From: Streptomyces sp. A3M-1-3
Lineage (GTDB): Bacteria; Actinomycetota; Actinomycetes; Streptomycetales; Streptomycetaceae
Direction: 5' to 3'
DNA length: 64,000 nt
Assembly (NCBI RefSeq): GCF_024213665.1
Contig: NZ_JANAVP010000021.1
Span: 1-64,000, forward strand
The translations under genes were made by a program, and so were the position numbers. Below the pieces are notes generated by a model that ran no database searches, had not been told where the DNA came from, and saw only the letters and a list, made by a program, of their open reading frames with translations. Position 1 is the first letter of the stretch. Each line of letters opens with the position of its first letter. Of the stretch, positions 7,644-15,750 are shown one piece after another.

Positions 7644-9479
7644 TTACGCCTCCCAGACTGCGGCAGCCGTGCGGTCGTCCGCGTACCCCTTCACCCGGAG
7701 CTGGGTGTCCGCCAGGAACGCGGCGAGGCCGGGCGCGTCGTGCGGCGCCCAGCGCTCGGCGAGCAGCTTCGCGAGCGAGGGCTCGCCGCGCAGCGGCTCG
7801 GCGAGGCCGTTGCTGCAGAGCAGGAGCGTGTCCCCCGGGCGGGCGACGGAGGCCCGGAAGCGGAACGGTTCTGTCCGAGGTGGCAGGCTCTCGACGTACG
7901 GCGACGAGGCCGTCGTGATGCCCAGGTCCATGGTGAGCCGGTCCCCCTCGGCGCCCTCGCTCGGCACCGAGCCGTAGCCGACCACGGGCTCGCCCGTGGC
8001 CTCCGCGACCTGCGGCTCGATGTCCTGCCAGGCGCCGTCACGGAGGCGGAAGAGCCCTCCCGCGCCGATCCCGAAGAACACCCTCGTACGGCACTCCGGG
8101 TCGGCGGGCAGCAGCAGGCAGCGCAGGGTCGCGGTGTACTCGTCGGGTTCCAGGCCCAGTTCGGCGGCGCGGGCGCGGAGCTTGCCGTAGCTCCGGTCGG
8201 TGAGCCGGTGGAGGCCGGACTTCAGGTCGCCGCGCCGGCCTGCCCTTATGTCCTCGGACAGCCGGGCGTGGCTGCGGCCGACCGCCCCGCCGATCCAGCG
8301 GCAGACGTCGCCGGCGGCCCGGTGCGCGCCCTTGTTGGCGCGCGCGCCACCGGCCAGGGCGACCAGTACGAGGGCGGCTTCGCCGGTGCCGAAGCGGGCG
8401 GTGAGCAGCGAGTCGCGGCGCGGTTCGCCGCGGTAGCGGGCGGAGTCGCCGCGTACGGAGGCGGCGCGCAGGATGTACGTGCCGTACCGGGCGCCGTCGA
8501 GGACGGTGTCGGCGACGAGATCGTCCAGCAGGGCGGGATCGGCGGCGGGCAGCGCGGTGGGCTCTGCGTCGTAGGTGGGCGGCCGCCCCCCTACGAACCC
8601 GACAACGGGCCGCGAAGCCGCCTCCGGCGCGGGGGCGGCATGCCGTGGCCGCCCGGTCGCCCGCGGCGGCTCGGCGGGGGACGGGGCGGGTGGCCTGGGC
8701 CCGGCGTGCGGCCCGGCGGGGGCGGGCGGCGCCGGTTGCCCGGCGGGTGGGCGCGGCCCGGCGGGCGCGGGCGGCCCGGCGGGGGCGGGTGGTGACGGGG
8801 CCGATTGCTCGGGTGCGGCCGGCAGCCCGGCGGGGGCGGGTGGCCCAGCGGGCGTCGGTTGCCCGGCGGGCGCGGATGACGGCTGGGCCAGTTGCCCGGG
8901 TGCGGCCGGCGGCGCGGCGGGGGCGGGTGGGGCCGTCTGGGCGGGCACCTCACGGGCAGCCGCAGAGGACGTCACTGGTGGTGCGGGGGGTGCCGGCGGC
9001 GCCGACTGTTCGGCCGCAGGCAGATGGGGCGGCTGCGCCGGTTGTCCGGGCGCAGACCGGCGGGCCGGCAGTACGGGTGGGGCCGGCTCGCGGGCCGGTG
9101 GTACGGGTGGGGCCGGCTCGCCGGCCGCCGGGGGTGGCTCCGCGAACCTCGGGTCAGAGCCCGGTGGTTGAGCCCGTGGCGGGCGGTCGGTTACGGCCTT
9201 CCCCGGAGGCGGCGAACCGTCGGCCCCGCATGCCTCCGGCGGCTCCCAGGGCCCGCGCGGCCGGGGCGGGCGCGCCGGTGGCGGGTCGGGTACCGGTACG
9301 GGGGCCGGCGGAGCCACCGTGCCCAAGGCGGAGTTGAAGCGGTCTTCCAGGGTGTCGGTGTCGGTGTCCGTGTCGGTGTCGCCCGTCGCGGCCGGGGCCG
9401 TGTCCGGGGCGGATTCGTCGTACAGCCGGTTCCACCAGTCGTCCTCGCCGGTGGTGGGCCTCTCCCCCTGCTGGCTCAT
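7644..9479 (-). CDS. PP2C-type phosphatase with long Pro/Ala-rich N-terminus
   Basis: A 611-residue protein. The N-terminus has an acidic DDWWNRLYDE motif, then a TDTDTDTDT run and roughly 200 residues of Pro/Ala/Gly/Glu low-complexity sequence, presumably disordered. From about residue 300 to the end comes a PP2C-like domain: an N-terminal strand with SVRGDSARYRGEPRRD, core ALVLVALAGG, and a late DTLLLCSNGLAEPLRGE with ADDRTAAAVWEA, which carries the family Asp residues. The first metal motif (normally DxG) is degenerate, so activity is uncertain. ATG 9479 was chosen as the first Met of the conserved MSQQGERPT start. The DNA of the linker is strongly repetitive. Confidence 0.75.
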   Translation of the reverse strand: MSQQGERPTTGEDDWWNRLYDESAPDTAPAATGDTDTDTDTDTLEDRFNSALGTVAPPAPVPVPDPPPARPPRPRGPWEPPEACGADGSPPPGKAVTDRPPRAQPPGSDPRFAEPPPAAGEPAPPVPPAREPAPPVLPARRSAPGQPAQPPHLPAAEQSAPPAPPAPPVTSSAAAREVPAQTAPPAPAAPPAAPGQLAQPSSAPAGQPTPAGPPAPAGLPAAPEQSAPSPPAPAGPPAPAGPRPPAGQPAPPAPAGPHAGPRPPAPSPAEPPRATGRPRHAAPAPEAASRPVVGFVGGRPPTYDAEPTALPAADPALLDDLVADTVLDGARYGTYILRAASVRGDSARYRGEPRRDSLLTARFGTGEAALVLVALAGGARANKGAHRAAGDVCRWIGGAVGRSHARLSEDIRAGRRGDLKSGLHRLTDRSYGKLRARAAELGLEPDEYTATLRCLLLPADPECRTRVFFGIGAGGLFRLRDGAWQDIEPQVAEATGEPVVGYGSVPSEGAEGDRLTMDLGITTASSPYVESLPPRTEPFRFRASVARPGDTLLLCSNGLAEPLRGEPSLAKLLAERWAPHDAPGLAAFLADTQLRVKGYADDRTAAAVWEA

Positions 9480-9533
9480 GCCCCTATTGTCCACCGCGCG
9501 GGCCGTACGAAAACGGGGCAACACGAAAAAGAA

Positions 9534-9579
9534 GTCCGCCGAGCGACCCCACCCCCCACGGGAAGGACGCCCGGCGGAC
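9534..9579 (-). terminator. Rho-independent terminator
   Basis: On the minus strand an 8-bp GTCCGCCG/CGGCGGAC stem is followed by a T-rich run (CTTCTTTTT). It lies just after the stop at 9589 of the secreted protein gene. Confidence 0.75.
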
Positions 9580-9588
9580 CCTTCGTGG

Positions 9589-10944
9589 CTACCGCACGTC
9601 GTACGCGCGAACCACGGTCTGGGTGACGGAGTTGCCCTTGGCGTCCGTCAGTTCGGACCTGAGCGTGACCTGCTTGCCCGCGGCCCCCGCGTGGTCAACC
9701 GTGGCGGTCCACCGGCCGTCCCGCTGGGACGCCTTGGCCTCCGTCCAGGTCTCGCCCTTGTCGTACGAGTACGAAAGCTTCGCAGAGTTGAGCGTCGCCG
9801 GGGTGTATCCGGCTTGACCGCTGACCCTCAGTCCGATCAACTGGCCGTCCGCCGCGGGCAGCGTCTTCAGGCCGTCCTCGGGAAGGTCGTAGCCGGGGAA
9901 GAGCACCCCCAGGCCCTGCGAGTACGCGGACTCGTCGAGCTTCGAGCGGAACTTCCAGACCGTCTTGACGCTCTGGCACCGCTGCCAGACCCTGGCGGGG
10001 CTGCCGATCTTCAGGACGAATTGCTCCAGTTCGTAAGGGGAGTCCTCGGCCGGGACCTCGAACACCCCGAACGGGCCGGCGCTCCTGCCGATCTCCTCAC
10101 CGTCGCGCCGCAGCACCAGGTTGCCGATGTCGCCGAAGCCGCCCGCGTGCGCGAAGTGGCCGCTGTCGCCCCACATCGCGGATGCGAAGCCGATCAGGTT
10201 GCCCTGCCGCTCCGCTGCCAGGACCCGCTTGCCCGCCGTGTCCCGTGGCGCGACGGGGGCCACCACACCGTCGTACCAGCTCTCCGACCGCGACTGCCCC
10301 TTCCGGTACGTGCGCTGCTGGTCGGCCATCAGCTCGCCGAACGGGAAGCTGCTGCCGACGAGGTGGTCCCAGGCGGTGTCCCCGGCCGAGTAGAACTCGG
10401 TGCGCTTGCCCGGCACCGGAACGAACTCGGTGCCACCGAAGTAGACGGCGGAGCCCACCGGCCGGTAAGCGGCGGTGCTGTCGAAGAAGTCCGTCGCCAC
10501 ACCCATCGCGTGGTACGTCGCCTCCACCTCGGCCAGCTCACCGTCGCGCACCCGGTAGGTGCGGTCCGAGCCGATCCGGCCGGTCTCGGGAAACGCCAGG
10601 TTGTAGAGGTACGGGCTCTTGGCGGTGGCCTTCCAGCGCAGCGTGACCTCGCCCGCCCGCCGGGTCTGTACGAACGGCAGGGTCCCGTCCTCGCGTGGCA
10701 GCGCGGTGGCGGCGGTGCGGCCCGAACCGTCGGTGCTGACCAGCACCTTGTCGCCGGTGACCAGAGTCACCGTGGCCGTCCGGCCCTCTTGTCCGGCGGC
10801 CTGGCTGCTGCCGACCAGGGGGCTCTTCTCCGTCCTGTCCGCCGTCGCCGCGTCCTGCGGCTGTGCCGCTGACGGCGGGACCGCGGTGACGGCCAGGACG
10901 GCGGCTGTCGCCGCCCCCAGCGCCGTACGCGATATCAGGCGCAT
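9589..10944 (-). CDS. secreted subtilase-like protein lacking the S8 catalytic domain
   Basis: A 451-residue protein with a clear signal peptide (MRLISRTALGAATAAVLAVT, cleavage near AAQ). After the signal comes the VTLVTGDKVLVS segment typical of the propeptide of large Streptomyces S8 peptidases. The sequence then passes directly to features resembling their C-terminal region: SPYLYNLAFPETGRIG, RTYRVRDGELAEVEATYHA, and the end LTDAKGNSVTQTVVRAYDVR. No Asp/His/Ser subtilisin motifs (such as GTSMA) are present, and the protein is less than half the usual 1100-1200 residues. I read it as an in-frame, catalysis-free derivative that keeps the export and outer parts. Function unknown; an inhibitor, decoy or binding protein is possible. 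Confidence 0.65.
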   Translation of the reverse strand: MRLISRTALGAATAAVLAVTAVPPSAAQPQDAATADRTEKSPLVGSSQAAGQEGRTATVTLVTGDKVLVSTDGSGRTAATALPREDGTLPFVQTRRAGEVTLRWKATAKSPYLYNLAFPETGRIGSDRTYRVRDGELAEVEATYHAMGVATDFFDSTAAYRPVGSAVYFGGTEFVPVPGKRTEFYSAGDTAWDHLVGSSFPFGELMADQQRTYRKGQSRSESWYDGVVAPVAPRDTAGKRVLAAERQGNLIGFASAMWGDSGHFAHAGGFGDIGNLVLRRDGEEIGRSAGPFGVFEVPAEDSPYELEQFVLKIGSPARVWQRCQSVKTVWKFRSKLDESAYSQGLGVLFPGYDLPEDGLKTLPAADGQLIGLRVSGQAGYTPATLNSAKLSYSYDKGETWTEAKASQRDGRWTATVDHAGAAGKQVTLRSELTDAKGNSVTQTVVRAYDVR

Positions 10945-11135
10945 CGCTCTCCCCAGGTGATTTCCGGCCAAATTTCCTCGACGGATCAAGCGCCTTATGG
11001 CGGGCGGATGTTGATGCTGCGGTGGCGACACATTGACAGAGAGGCGGGGGGTGCGGGGATGATGCGCGGCGGCGGGTTTGCGCCGTGGCGGTTTCCCGCC
11101 AGGGCCGCGGAATGGATGTGTCCGGTGAGGGGTGG

Positions 11136-12131
11136 ATGCGAGTGCTCAGTGCCATAGGTCTGGACGAGGCGCAGGAGTCGGCGTATCGCGTGCTCGTCGC
11201 GCTCGGAGCCGCCGACGTGCCCGATCTCGCCCACCGGCTGTCCCTCCCGGAGGCCGACACCGAGCGGGCGCTGCGCCGGCTGGAGCGGCAGGGGCTGGCG
11301 GCCCAGTCCTCCGCCCGCCCCGGCCGCTGGGTGGCCGCCCCGCCGGGCGTCGCGCTGGGCGCGCTGCTCACCCAGCAGCGCCATGAGCTGGAGCAGGCGG
11401 AGCTGGCGGCCGCGCTGCTGGCCGAGGAGTACCGGGCCGAGGCCGCCGAGCCGGCGGTGCACGACCTGGTGGAGGTGGTGACGGGCGCGAGCGCGGTCGC
11501 GCACCGGTTTCTGCAGTTGCAGCTCGGTGCGACGGACGAGGTCTGCGCCCTGGTGACGGGGAGGCCGATCGCGGTCACCGGCATGGACAACGAGGCGGAG
11601 GAGCGGGCCGCGACGCGCGGGGTCGCGTACCGGGTGGTGCTCGAACGGGAGGTGCTGGCGTCACCGACCGGGATCACCGAGCTGGCGGCCGCGCTGGGCC
11701 GCGACGAGCAGGTACGGACGATCGAGCGGGTCCCGACGAAGCTGATGATCGCGGACCGCAGCATGGCGATGGTGCCTCTCACTCCGCATACCGCCGAGCC
11801 CGCCGCGCTGGTGGTGCACGCCAGCGGTCTGCTCGAATCGCTGATGGGCCTGTTCGAGGCGGTGTGGCGGCAGGCGCTTCCGCTGCGGCTCGGCGCCGGC
11901 GGCCAGGTCAGGGAGGAGGACATCGGCCCGGACGGCACCGATCTGGAGGTCCTCTCGCTGCTGCTGGCCGGGATGACCGACGCGAGCGTCGCCAAACAGC
12001 TGGACCTGGGGCTGCGGACCGTACAGCGCCGGGTGAAGGGCCTGATGGAGCTGACCGGGGTGACGACGCGGCTGCAGCTCGGCTGGCACGCGTACGAAAG
12101 GGGCTGGGTGGCCCGCGACCTGCGCTTCTGA
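11136..12131 (+). CDS. TrmB/LuxR-type transcriptional regulator
   Basis: About 331 residues. The N-terminal 70 residues form a TrmB-like winged helix (LDEAQESAYRVLVALGAADVPDLAHRL, followed by ALRRLERQGLAAQS). The middle 180 residues are a ligand-sensing domain of unknown specificity. The last ~60 residues are a LuxR/GerE-type helix-turn-helix (SLLLAGMTDASVAKQLDLGLRTVQRRVKGLM). This architecture is common in Streptomyces next to secreted peptidase genes. It is transcribed divergently from the subtilase-like gene, which is the most likely target. ATG 11136 has GAGGGG close upstream; an ATG at 11112 is possible. Confidence 0.78.
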   Translation: MRVLSAIGLDEAQESAYRVLVALGAADVPDLAHRLSLPEADTERALRRLERQGLAAQSSARPGRWVAAPPGVALGALLTQQRHELEQAELAAALLAEEYRAEAAEPAVHDLVEVVTGASAVAHRFLQLQLGATDEVCALVTGRPIAVTGMDNEAEERAATRGVAYRVVLEREVLASPTGITELAAALGRDEQVRTIERVPTKLMIADRSMAMVPLTPHTAEPAALVVHASGLLESLMGLFEAVWRQALPLRLGAGGQVREEDIGPDGTDLEVLSLLLAGMTDASVAKQLDLGLRTVQRRVKGLMELTGVTTRLQLGWHAYERGWVARDLRF

Positions 12132-12154
12132 GCCTGCTCCTGCACGCTGGGCAG

Positions 12155-12637
12155 ATGGGCGTGGCAGAGCTCCTCCTGGTGGGCCTGGTGATGCTGCTCG
12201 GCCTTCTCGGGGTGCTGATTCCGGGCGTGCCCGGCTCCTGGCTGGTGTGGGCCGCCTTCCTGTGGTGGGCGCTGCACGTGAAGACCGGCCCGGCGTGGTG
12301 GCTGCTGGTGGGCGCCACGGCGTTGCTGCTGGTCACCCAGGCGGTGACGTGGCTGCTGCCGCCCCGCCGGCTGCGCGGAGTGGGCGTCAACCGCCGGATG
12401 GCGGTGTTCGCCGGGGCCGGGGCGCTGGCCGGCTTCGTCCTGGTCCCGGTGATCGGTGCGGTACCCGGGTTCATCGGCGGGATCTACGGCTCCGAGCGGC
12501 TGCGGCTGGGGCGGCACGGCGAGGCGGCGGCGTCGACGCGGGCGGTGATGCGGGCGATCGGGACGAGTGTGCTGGTGGAGTTGTTCGCCTGCCTGCTGAT
12601 TTTCGGTGCCTGGATCGGGGCGGTGGTGGCGGCCTGA
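12155..12637 (+). CDS. DUF456 integral membrane protein
   Basis: A 160-residue hydrophobic protein, length typical of DUF456. Membrane segments are at about 4-22 (with the conserved GLLGVLIPGVPGSWLVW), 28-45, 48-68 and 85-115 (glycine-rich: GALAGFVLVPVIGAVPGFIGG), plus a final helix at 138-158. The glycine-rich pair of helices resembles glycine-zipper membrane proteins. The gene starts 23 bp after the regulator and may be co-transcribed with it. Function unknown. Confidence 0.8.
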   Translation: MGVAELLLVGLVMLLGLLGVLIPGVPGSWLVWAAFLWWALHVKTGPAWWLLVGATALLLVTQAVTWLLPPRRLRGVGVNRRMAVFAGAGALAGFVLVPVIGAVPGFIGGIYGSERLRLGRHGEAAASTRAVMRAIGTSVLVELFACLLIFGAWIGAVVAA

Positions 12638-12741
12638 CCGGCCTGTGGGTCTGCCGTTCTGCGGAGCCGTTCTGAAGACGTAGGACTCGCCTGCGTCTGA
12701 CGGCCGATGCGCGGGAGAGTCACGCGTGTGAGGCTGGGCCC

Positions 12742-13119
12742 ATGACCGAATTCAGCGAGGCCGAGCGCGCGTATCTCAGGTCCCAGCGCCTCGGGCGACT
12801 GGCGACCGTCGACCCGAAGGGCCAGCCGCAGGCGAACCCGGTCGGCTTCTTCCCGCAGGAGGACGGGACGATCCTGGTCGGCGGACTCGCCATGGGCAAG
12901 ACGAAGAAGTGGCGGAACCTGACGGAGAATCCGAAGGTCGCCCTGGTCGTGGACGACATCGTCAGCCTCAAGCCGTGGACGGTACGGGGAGTGGACATCC
13001 GCGGAGAGGCCGAACTCCTCACCGGGCCGCACGAGCTGGGTCCGCACTTCAGCGAGGAGGTCATCCGCATCCACCCGCGGAAGATCCACAGCTGGGGCCT
13101 GGAGAACACCGCCCCCTGA
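12742..13119 (+). CDS. PPOX-class F420-dependent oxidoreductase
   Basis: A 125-residue split-barrel flavin/F420 protein. It begins EFSEAERAYLRSQRLGRLATVDPKGQPQANPVGFF, the standard opening of the PPOX-class TIGR03618/TIGR04023 group. The cofactor-contacting MGKTKKWRNLTENPKVALVVDD and end EEVIRIHPRKIHSWGLE also match. Members reduce or bind substrates with F420H2 or FMN; the substrate here is unknown. ATG 12742 follows GGCTGGGCCC, a weak ribosome site. The gene is the last intact one before a decayed region. Confidence 0.85.
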   Translation: MTEFSEAERAYLRSQRLGRLATVDPKGQPQANPVGFFPQEDGTILVGGLAMGKTKKWRNLTENPKVALVVDDIVSLKPWTVRGVDIRGEAELLTGPHELGPHFSEEVIRIHPRKIHSWGLENTAP

Positions 13120-13133
13120 GGGCTTGCAGATCA

Positions 13134-13450
13134 TTAACACGTTGTTTTGATCTTGTTGTCCTCGCCGGTCTGGGCCTGGACCCGGGCCTGAAGGGCGGCG
13201 AGCGTCGTGGGTGGGGTGGTCGCGGGTGGGATGGTGATGCCGTGTGTCTCGAGCAGTCGCCGGTTCTTCAGCAGGGTGCGGTGCTTGGCGGTGCGGCTGG
13301 TGCCGAACAGCACGGCGAGGGGTTCCGCGGCGAGGGCGGCCCGTGGGTGGAGCACGGTGGCCAGGACCTGGTCGGGGAAGGTCAGCCGGGGCGGGTATCC
13401 CCGTCTGGGGCCAGTGTCTCGGTGAGGTCGTTCAGTTGCCGGCGGGTCAT
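13134..13450 (-). pseudogene. transposase remnant (helix-turn-helix part)
   Basis: The reverse strand reads RRGYPPRLTFPDQVLATVL, then LAAEPLAVLFGTSRTAKHRTL and LLETHGITIPPATTPPTTLAAL. This pattern is the N-terminal DNA-binding region of an actinomycete DDE transposase (ISAzo13-like or a related helix-turn-helix family). The catalytic part is missing, the frame ends after IKTTC at 13134, and sequence upstream of about 13450 loses resemblance. Family choice is tentative. Confidence 0.45.
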
Positions 13451-13539
13451 CCCGGTCAGTGCGGGATCGGCAGAGCAGGTCCTGGTCCCACGCCGGCTCC
13501 GGCGTCTGCGGGGTCCGGGCCGCCGGGATTACTGAACCC

Positions 13540-13858
13540 ATGGCCGTGATCGACGTGACCAGCGCCTAGCAGTTCGAAGAATTGCTCCGCAAGAGTGCGA
13601 AGGCGGCCGTGGAATTCACGGCCGAGTGGTGTGGCCCTGGCAGGCTCATCACCCCTGTCTTCAATCAACTCTCCGAGCAATACCGCGACATCGTGTTCGT
13701 GTCCCCTGGACGTCGACAAGGTCGCTCCCGTGGCTCAGAAGTACAGCATCCGAGCCATGCCCACGTTCATCTTCTTCAAGAACGGCGAGAGGGCCGACGA
13801 CATGACGGGGGCGAACAAGGTTGGGCTCGAAGGCAAGGTGAAGATGCTGGCCGCGTAG
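13540..13858 (+). pseudogene. thioredoxin pseudogene
   Basis: The translation MAVIDVTSA-stop-QFEELLRKSAKAAVEF is a thioredoxin start interrupted by a TAG at 13567. The active site reads AEWCGPGRLITPVF: the second catalytic cysteine of WCGPC has become Gly. A 1-bp insertion in a C run near 13702 then shifts the frame from DIVFVS to LDVDKVAPVAQKYSI, after which RAMPTFIFFKNGER and the end at 13858 are normal. With a nonsense codon, a lost catalytic Cys and a frameshift, this is a genuine pseudogene rather than a sequencing slip. Confidence 0.88.
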
Positions 13859-14532
13859 TGTCCGGTGCACCGTCGCCGATCATCAGGCCAGCCGCGGCCT
13901 GACTCGGAGGCCCCGGCCTCGCCCCGCAGGACACCGAATAACCTCCCCGGGCCGCCGTTGGAGGACGACTCACCGGTGTGTTGGCCTTCGTCACTGACAG
14001 TGAGGTTTACCGTGGCCAGATGACTCCCCGCCAGGCGGCCGTGGGCGGGGAAATCTAACTGGCCACCGGCACCCTGCGGTGCTTGTAGGTTGCTTGGTTG
14101 ATTGGTGCGCAGTTTCGCTGATCGGCGACACCCGCGCTCCCGGGCAGGAGCGGTGGTCGAGCGGGGACGTGAGCCAGGCCGACCGGAAACGCCTCAACCT
14201 ATCCCGACACCGAAGTGTCCTCCACCGGCAGAGCCAGGACTCGACTGGGTCTGACTGGCCGGTCACCCGCGGGCTCTCTACGGAACCCTCGTGTTTCGAA
14301 AGTGTCCCATCCAGCGCGATGCTCTCAAGGCACGGCACGGTGGTCTTGACGTTCCGGGCGACGTCGCGATGCAGCTGCCGCTTGCGCGTGGGCGACAACC
14401 TCAATGCACCGGCGGTATAAGTAAATTGGAGAGGTTCCGTGGCGGAGGTGCAGTCGTCACGGATGTCGCGCGTCACGCATTCTGAGCGAACCGGAGGCGG
14501 TGTCCGCGCCTGGTCGCGGTCAGGGGGACACA
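13859..14532. other. intergenic stretch without recognisable gene
   Basis: About 670 bp of somewhat lower G+C than its surroundings. Both strands contain open frames up to about 190 codons, but none has Streptomyces-like third-position GC, a ribosome site or a familiar motif. It is flanked by a pseudogene and a lipoprotein gene and probably derives from decayed inserted DNA. Confidence 0.5.
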
Positions 14533-15261
14533 TTGCAACGACAGCACCGTCCAAGAGTGCACGAGGCGGCGGTGGCCGCGGCGGCGGCCCTGCTGGCGGT
14601 CGCGCTCACGGGCTGCTCGGGCGGCGACGGGGCCGGGGCCCGGGGTTCCGCGCAGGACACGCCGTCGGCGTCACTGTCGGCCGCCCCCTCACCCACGCCC
14701 ACCGAGCCCTACACCGACGACGACCAGGTACTGCTCGCCAAGGACGACTGCTACGGCCCGGCAGGCACTGCGGGAGAGTTCGCCCAGGTCGTCGAGACCG
14801 CGTGCGATGACCCGGAAGCATACGGCAGGGTGCTCAAGCGCAGCGAGGAGGAACTGACGCTGACCTCGATACCCGACTGCCCCGACCCCACCGACCAGGT
14901 CATGGGCATCACTTACGGCAAGGAGAAGGTCTCCGTCACAGAGGAGGTCGCTGGCCCGCTTCACTACGTCACCTACGCTGTAGGGCACGGCTACGCCTGC
15001 GTACGCAACCTCAAGGCACCCCACCCCGGCGACCGGGGCGGCGGCGGCATGGAGATCAGAGTGGGCGACTGCCTCGAAAACACCGCCACCGGCTACAAGG
15101 AGATCGCCTGCGACGGCGACAAGACTCCCGACCTCAAAATCAACAAGGACACCTTCGACGGCGACGACTGCCCGAACAAAGACGACGTCAAACTGTCGCC
15201 CAACACACTCGTCGACCGACTGGGCCTGAGCCGCTCAATGCTCTGCGCAGAACAGCTATAG
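14533..15261 (+). CDS. putative secreted lipoprotein
   Basis: A 242-residue exported protein starting at TTG 14533, five bases after AGGGGGA. An Arg-containing n-region and an Ala-rich hydrophobic core end in the lipobox ALTGCSGG, with the lipid-attached Cys at about residue 31. A Ser/Thr/Pro spacer (SASLSAAPSPTPTEPYT) leads to a Cys-rich globular domain with about eight cysteines, suggesting disulfides. Segments such as VGDCLENTATGYKEIACDGDKTPDLKI resemble LppU/SCO3897-type lipoproteins of Streptomyces, whose role is unknown. A GTG at 14500 is an alternative start. Confidence 0.7.
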   Translation: MQRQHRPRVHEAAVAAAAALLAVALTGCSGGDGAGARGSAQDTPSASLSAAPSPTPTEPYTDDDQVLLAKDDCYGPAGTAGEFAQVVETACDDPEAYGRVLKRSEEELTLTSIPDCPDPTDQVMGITYGKEKVSVTEEVAGPLHYVTYAVGHGYACVRNLKAPHPGDRGGGGMEIRVGDCLENTATGYKEIACDGDKTPDLKINKDTFDGDDCPNKDDVKLSPNTLVDRLGLSRSMLCAEQL

Positions 15262-15275
15262 CACCGACACCCCCG

Positions 15276-15304
15276 AAGCGGCCCGCCGAAAGGAGCCGCT
15301 TCTT
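15276..15304 (+). terminator. possible terminator after lipoprotein gene
   Basis: A 7-bp AAGCGGC/GCCGCTT stem with a 12-base loop stands 15 bp after the stop codon at 15261 and is followed by CTTC. The U-run is weak. Confidence 0.5.
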
Positions 15305-15440
15305 CGTAGGGCAGGAGGGCGGCGACGCGGGCGACCAGCACGAGGAACGCTTTGACGGACAGTCCGGTCCAGTGCAGCAGGGATCAGGGCCGCAGGCTAG
15401 TGACGTTGATCTTGAGCACGAACGGACACAACGACGGATT

Positions 15441-15730
15441 AGGTCAGTTACTTCCTGTATCGGGAAAGGTCAGTTAATCTCCGCGCTTTGGGTGCGTTGC
15501 ACGCCAGGCGTCGAGCCGATCCACGGGCCACAGGGGTGTGCGGCCGACGTAGACGGGGGCGGGGAAGTCGGCGCGGCTGCTGTTGAGGTTGTAGACGTGC
15601 TGGACGGTGACCTTGAGTCGTGCTGCCGCCTGTCGGGCGTCTTCATATCCGGGAATTGTGATGGCCATGGACCCATTCTACCTCGGTTCTCATAGCTCAA
15701 CTACTCACGTAGCGTGTCGTAGGTCAGCTA
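15441..15730. repeat. AGGTCAGTTA repeats flanking the small HTH gene
   Basis: AGGTCAGTTA occurs at 15441 and 15467, and AGGTCAGCTA at 15721. The first two lie just after the HTH gene's stop and the third lies in the gap before the TnpB-like gene. Same-orientation copies on both sides of a DNA-binding gene could be its operators or element-end motifs. Confidence 0.5.
15474..15668 (-). CDS. small helix-turn-helix (AlpA/MerR-like) protein
   Basis: A 64-residue protein with the layout of excisionase/AlpA-type DNA-binding proteins: PGYEDARQAAARLKVTVQHV (helix-turn-helix), then a wing with APVYVGRTPLWPVDRLDAW. The gene is divergent from the TnpB-like gene, about 80 bp away, and flanked by repeated AGGTCAGTTA motifs. 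It may regulate or assist that element, but this is inference from position. No ribosome site stands out. Confidence 0.6.
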   Translation of the reverse strand: MAITIPGYEDARQAAARLKVTVQHVYNLNSSRADFPAPVYVGRTPLWPVDRLDAWRATHPKRGD

Positions 15731-15750
15731 ATTCGTGAAGGTGACAGGCA

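Noticed and set aside
8591..9337. Plus-strand frames opposite the PP2C gene with Gly/Arg/Ala repeats
   Set aside because: They are the antisense of the Pro/Ala-rich linker of the PP2C protein.
13991..14554. Long open frame on the minus strand between the thioredoxin pseudogene and the lipoprotein gene
   Set aside because: Composition and codon use are unlike neighbouring genes, there is no ribosome site and no recognisable motif.
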